Shown: positions 62,434 to 64,000 of the stretch, piece after piece
Layout: the number at the start of each line of letters is the position of its first letter
Position numbering within the stretch: position 1 is the stretch's first letter
NCBI GenBank assembly: GCA_964247055.1
Contig: OZ176050.1
Location: forward strand, 744,001 to 808,000
Direction of reading: 5' to 3'
Origin: Paragordius varius
Lineage: Eukaryota; Nematomorpha
Length of the DNA stretch: 64,000 nt
The notes under the pieces: model-generated
Told to the model about the DNA's origin: nothing
Database searches by the model: none
What the model saw: the letters and a program-made list of their open reading frames with translations, nothing else
Translations under genes and position numbers: made by a program

Positions 62434-64000
62434 CACCCCAAATATTGTCGAGATCGGAGTATAAATGTAATTTTTTTCAATTTTTTAAATATTTAAAAAA
62501 TTTATTTTATACGATTTTAAAAATAAAAATGGCTACCTATAATGCAAATTTGATCAGGTGATGTCGCGATAATTTTTTTTGGGTAGCCCTATGGTAGTTC
62601 CATCATAACCCCAAATATTTTGGGGATCGGACTATAAATGTAATTTTTTTGAATTTTTTAAATATTTAAAAAATTTATTTTATACGATTTTAAAAATAAA
62701 AATGGCTACCTAAAATCCAAATTTGATCAGCTGATGTCACCATAATTTTTTTGGGTAGCCCTATGGTATTTCCATCATCACCCCAAATATTTTCGAGATC
62801 GGAGTATAAATGTAATTTTTATGAATTTTTTAAAAAAAAATTTATTTTATACGATTTTAAAAATAAAAATGGCTACCTAAAATCCAAATTTGATCAGGTG
62901 ATGTCACCATAATTTTTTTTGGGTAGCCCTATGGTGGTTCCATCATCACCCCAAATATTTTCGAGATCGGAGTATAAATGTAATTTTTATGAATTTTTTA
63001 AATATTTAAAAAATTTATTTTATACGATTTTAAAAATAAAAATGGCTACCTAAAATCCAAATTTGATCAGGTGATGTCGCCATAATATTTTTTGGGTAGC
63101 CCTATGGTAGTTCCATCATCACCCCAAATATTTTCGAGATCGGAGTATAAATGTAATTTTTATGAATTTTTTAAATATTTAAAAAATTTATTTAATACGA
63201 TTTTAAAAATAAAAATGGCTACCTAAAATCCAAATTTGATCAGGTGATGTCACCATAATTTTTTTTGGGTAGCCCTATGGTAGTTCCATCATCACCCCAA
63301 ATATTGTCGAGATCGGAGTATAAATGTAATTTTTTTCAATTTTTTAAATATTTAAAAAATTTATTTTATACGATTTTAAAAATAAAAATGGCTACCTATA
63401 ATGCAAATTTGATCAGGTGATGTCGCGATAATTTTTTTTGGGTAGCCCTATGGTAGTTCCAACATCACCCCAAATATTTTCGAGATCGGAGTATAAATGT
63501 AATTTTTATGAATTTTTTAAATATTTAAAAAATTTATTTTATACGATATTAAAAATAAAAATGGCTACCTAAAATCCAAATTTAATCAGGTGATGTCACC
63601 ATAATTTTTTTTGGGTAGCCCTATGGTAGTTCCATCATCACCCCAAATATTGTCGAGATCGGAGTATAAATGTAATTTTTTTGAATTTTTTAAATATTTA
63701 AAAAATTTATTTTATACGATTTTAAAAATAAAAATGGCTACCTAAAATCCAAATTTGATCAGGTGATGTCACTATATTTTTTTTTGGGTAGCCCTATGGT
63801 AGTTCCATCATCACCCCAAATATTGTCGAGATCGGAGTATAAATGTAATTTTTTTCAATTTTTTAAATATTTAAAAAATTTATTTTATACGATTTTAAAA
63901 ATAAAAATGGCTACCTATAATGCAAATTTGATCAGGTGATGTCGCGATAATTTTTTTTGGGTAGCCCTATGGTAGTTCCATCATCACCCCAAATATTGTC
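62434..64000 (+). repeat. Right-edge satellite, reshuffled units of the 56-62 kb set
   Basis: About nine monomers up to the window edge reuse the variants of the preceding blocks: TATAATGCAAATTTG with TCGCGATAA, CAGCTGATG (62,730), a shortened AT tract TTTTTTAAAAAAAAATTT near 62,830 that also occurs near 57,311, and ATTTAATACG. TAATGC units at 63,399 and 63,918 are 519 bp apart, exactly three monomers. The last monomer is cut by the window edge. Confidence 0.75.

Larger units (their letters stand above)
1..64000 (+). repeat. 173-bp AT-rich satellite array, entire window
   Basis: Every part of the window is a copy of one monomer, with start-to-start distances such as 173, 156, 173, 173 in the first units; roughly 370 copies fit. 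All copies run in the same direction and I found no inserted foreign sequence, inversion or unique segment. Landmarks recur once per monomer: CCATCATCACCCCAAATATT, then GATCGGAGTATAAATG, an AT tract, ATGGCTACC, TTTGATCAGG, and GGGTAGCCCTATGG. Copies differ by scattered substitutions, short indels and homopolymer length changes in the T tract before GGGTAGCC and in the A tracts. Such arrays are typical of eukaryotic centromeric or other constitutive heterochromatin; location and function are inference. The array extends past both window edges. Confidence 0.97.

Noticed and set aside
1-64000. CRISPR array
   Set aside because: The repeated unit is 173 bp and conserved along its full length, with no unique spacers between short repeats and no cas genes.
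1-64000. Protein-coding repeats or short reading frames
   Set aside because: The unit length is not divisible by 3, ATGGCTACC is followed at once by TAA, and stops recur in all frames on both strands within each monomer.
1-64000. Telomere repeats, rRNA, tRNA, SINE, LINE or LTR sequence
   Set aside because: No telomere-type short repeats, no rRNA or tRNA motifs, no poly-A-ended or LTR-bounded insert seen on either strand; every segment aligns with the monomer.
1-64000. Naming the organism or a known satellite family from the monomer
   Set aside because: I do not recognise the sequence. A database search with the 173-bp consensus would decide; without it any name would be a guess.
1-64000. 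A single uniform higher-order repeat across the window
   Set aside because: Markers give many different spacings (from 502 to 5,650 bp), and the repeated sets of units change from region to region.

Overview
The whole window is one uninterrupted tandem satellite DNA array. It holds roughly 370 head-to-tail copies of an AT-rich monomer whose usual length is 173 bp, all in the same orientation. I found no gene, RNA gene, transposable element or unique-sequence interruption. The window opens and closes inside the array, so both array ends lie outside it. The first monomer has 23 C and 23 G in 173 bases (about 27% GC). Because 173 is not a multiple of 3, and the monomer carries several TAA, TAG and TGA triplets on each strand, every frame closes quickly; the array is non-coding.

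This is a eukaryotic chromosome, most likely a centromeric, pericentromeric or other heterochromatic block. The unit is close to nucleosome-repeat length, the array is at least 64 kb, and it has higher-order repeat structure. I cannot name the organism: I do not recognise the monomer. CpG is not depleted (3-4 per monomer, about 3 expected from base composition), which argues against a heavily methylated germline as in vertebrates and fits many invertebrates, but this is weak evidence.

Each monomer carries conserved symmetric elements: a 24-bp AT palindrome, a wider inverted repeat GGCTACC...GGTAGCC that encloses a TGATCA site and a small dyad (GGTGA-TG-TCACC), and, in one monomer class, a CCCCAAA/TTTGGGG inverted repeat. 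Monomers fall into linked variant classes at positions 22-36: type A TTCGAGATCGGAG, type B TTGGGGATCGGAC, type C TGTCGAGATCGGAG, type D TTTGAGATCGGACTT, plus A/B recombinants.

Layout: 1-16 kb is a patchwork of multi-monomer blocks repeated at spacings of 1,038, about 1,201, 1,557, 2,231, 2,395, 3,787 and 5,650 bp. About 16-23 kb has only weak higher-order structure. From 23 to 43 kb there is a chain of large duplications: a 2.5-kb block repeated at 4,596 bp, then contiguous tandem duplications of 11, 15, 13 and 12 monomers (periods 1,876, 2,582, 2,232 and 2,051 bp), each overlapping the product of its neighbour. At 43-52 kb a 3.3-kb block recurs at 5,125 bp and contains a 1.1-kb block present three times. 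At 52.7-55.1 kb there are contiguous 5-mer and 4-mer duplications. At 57.6-62.4 kb there are contiguous 6-mer and 7-mer duplications with their own private variants. The picture is of a satellite growing by repeated local unequal exchange of blocks of 3-15 monomers, not of one uniform higher-order repeat. Block boundaries come from reading by eye and are good to tens of bases; repeat spacings come from matching rare variants and are more reliable.
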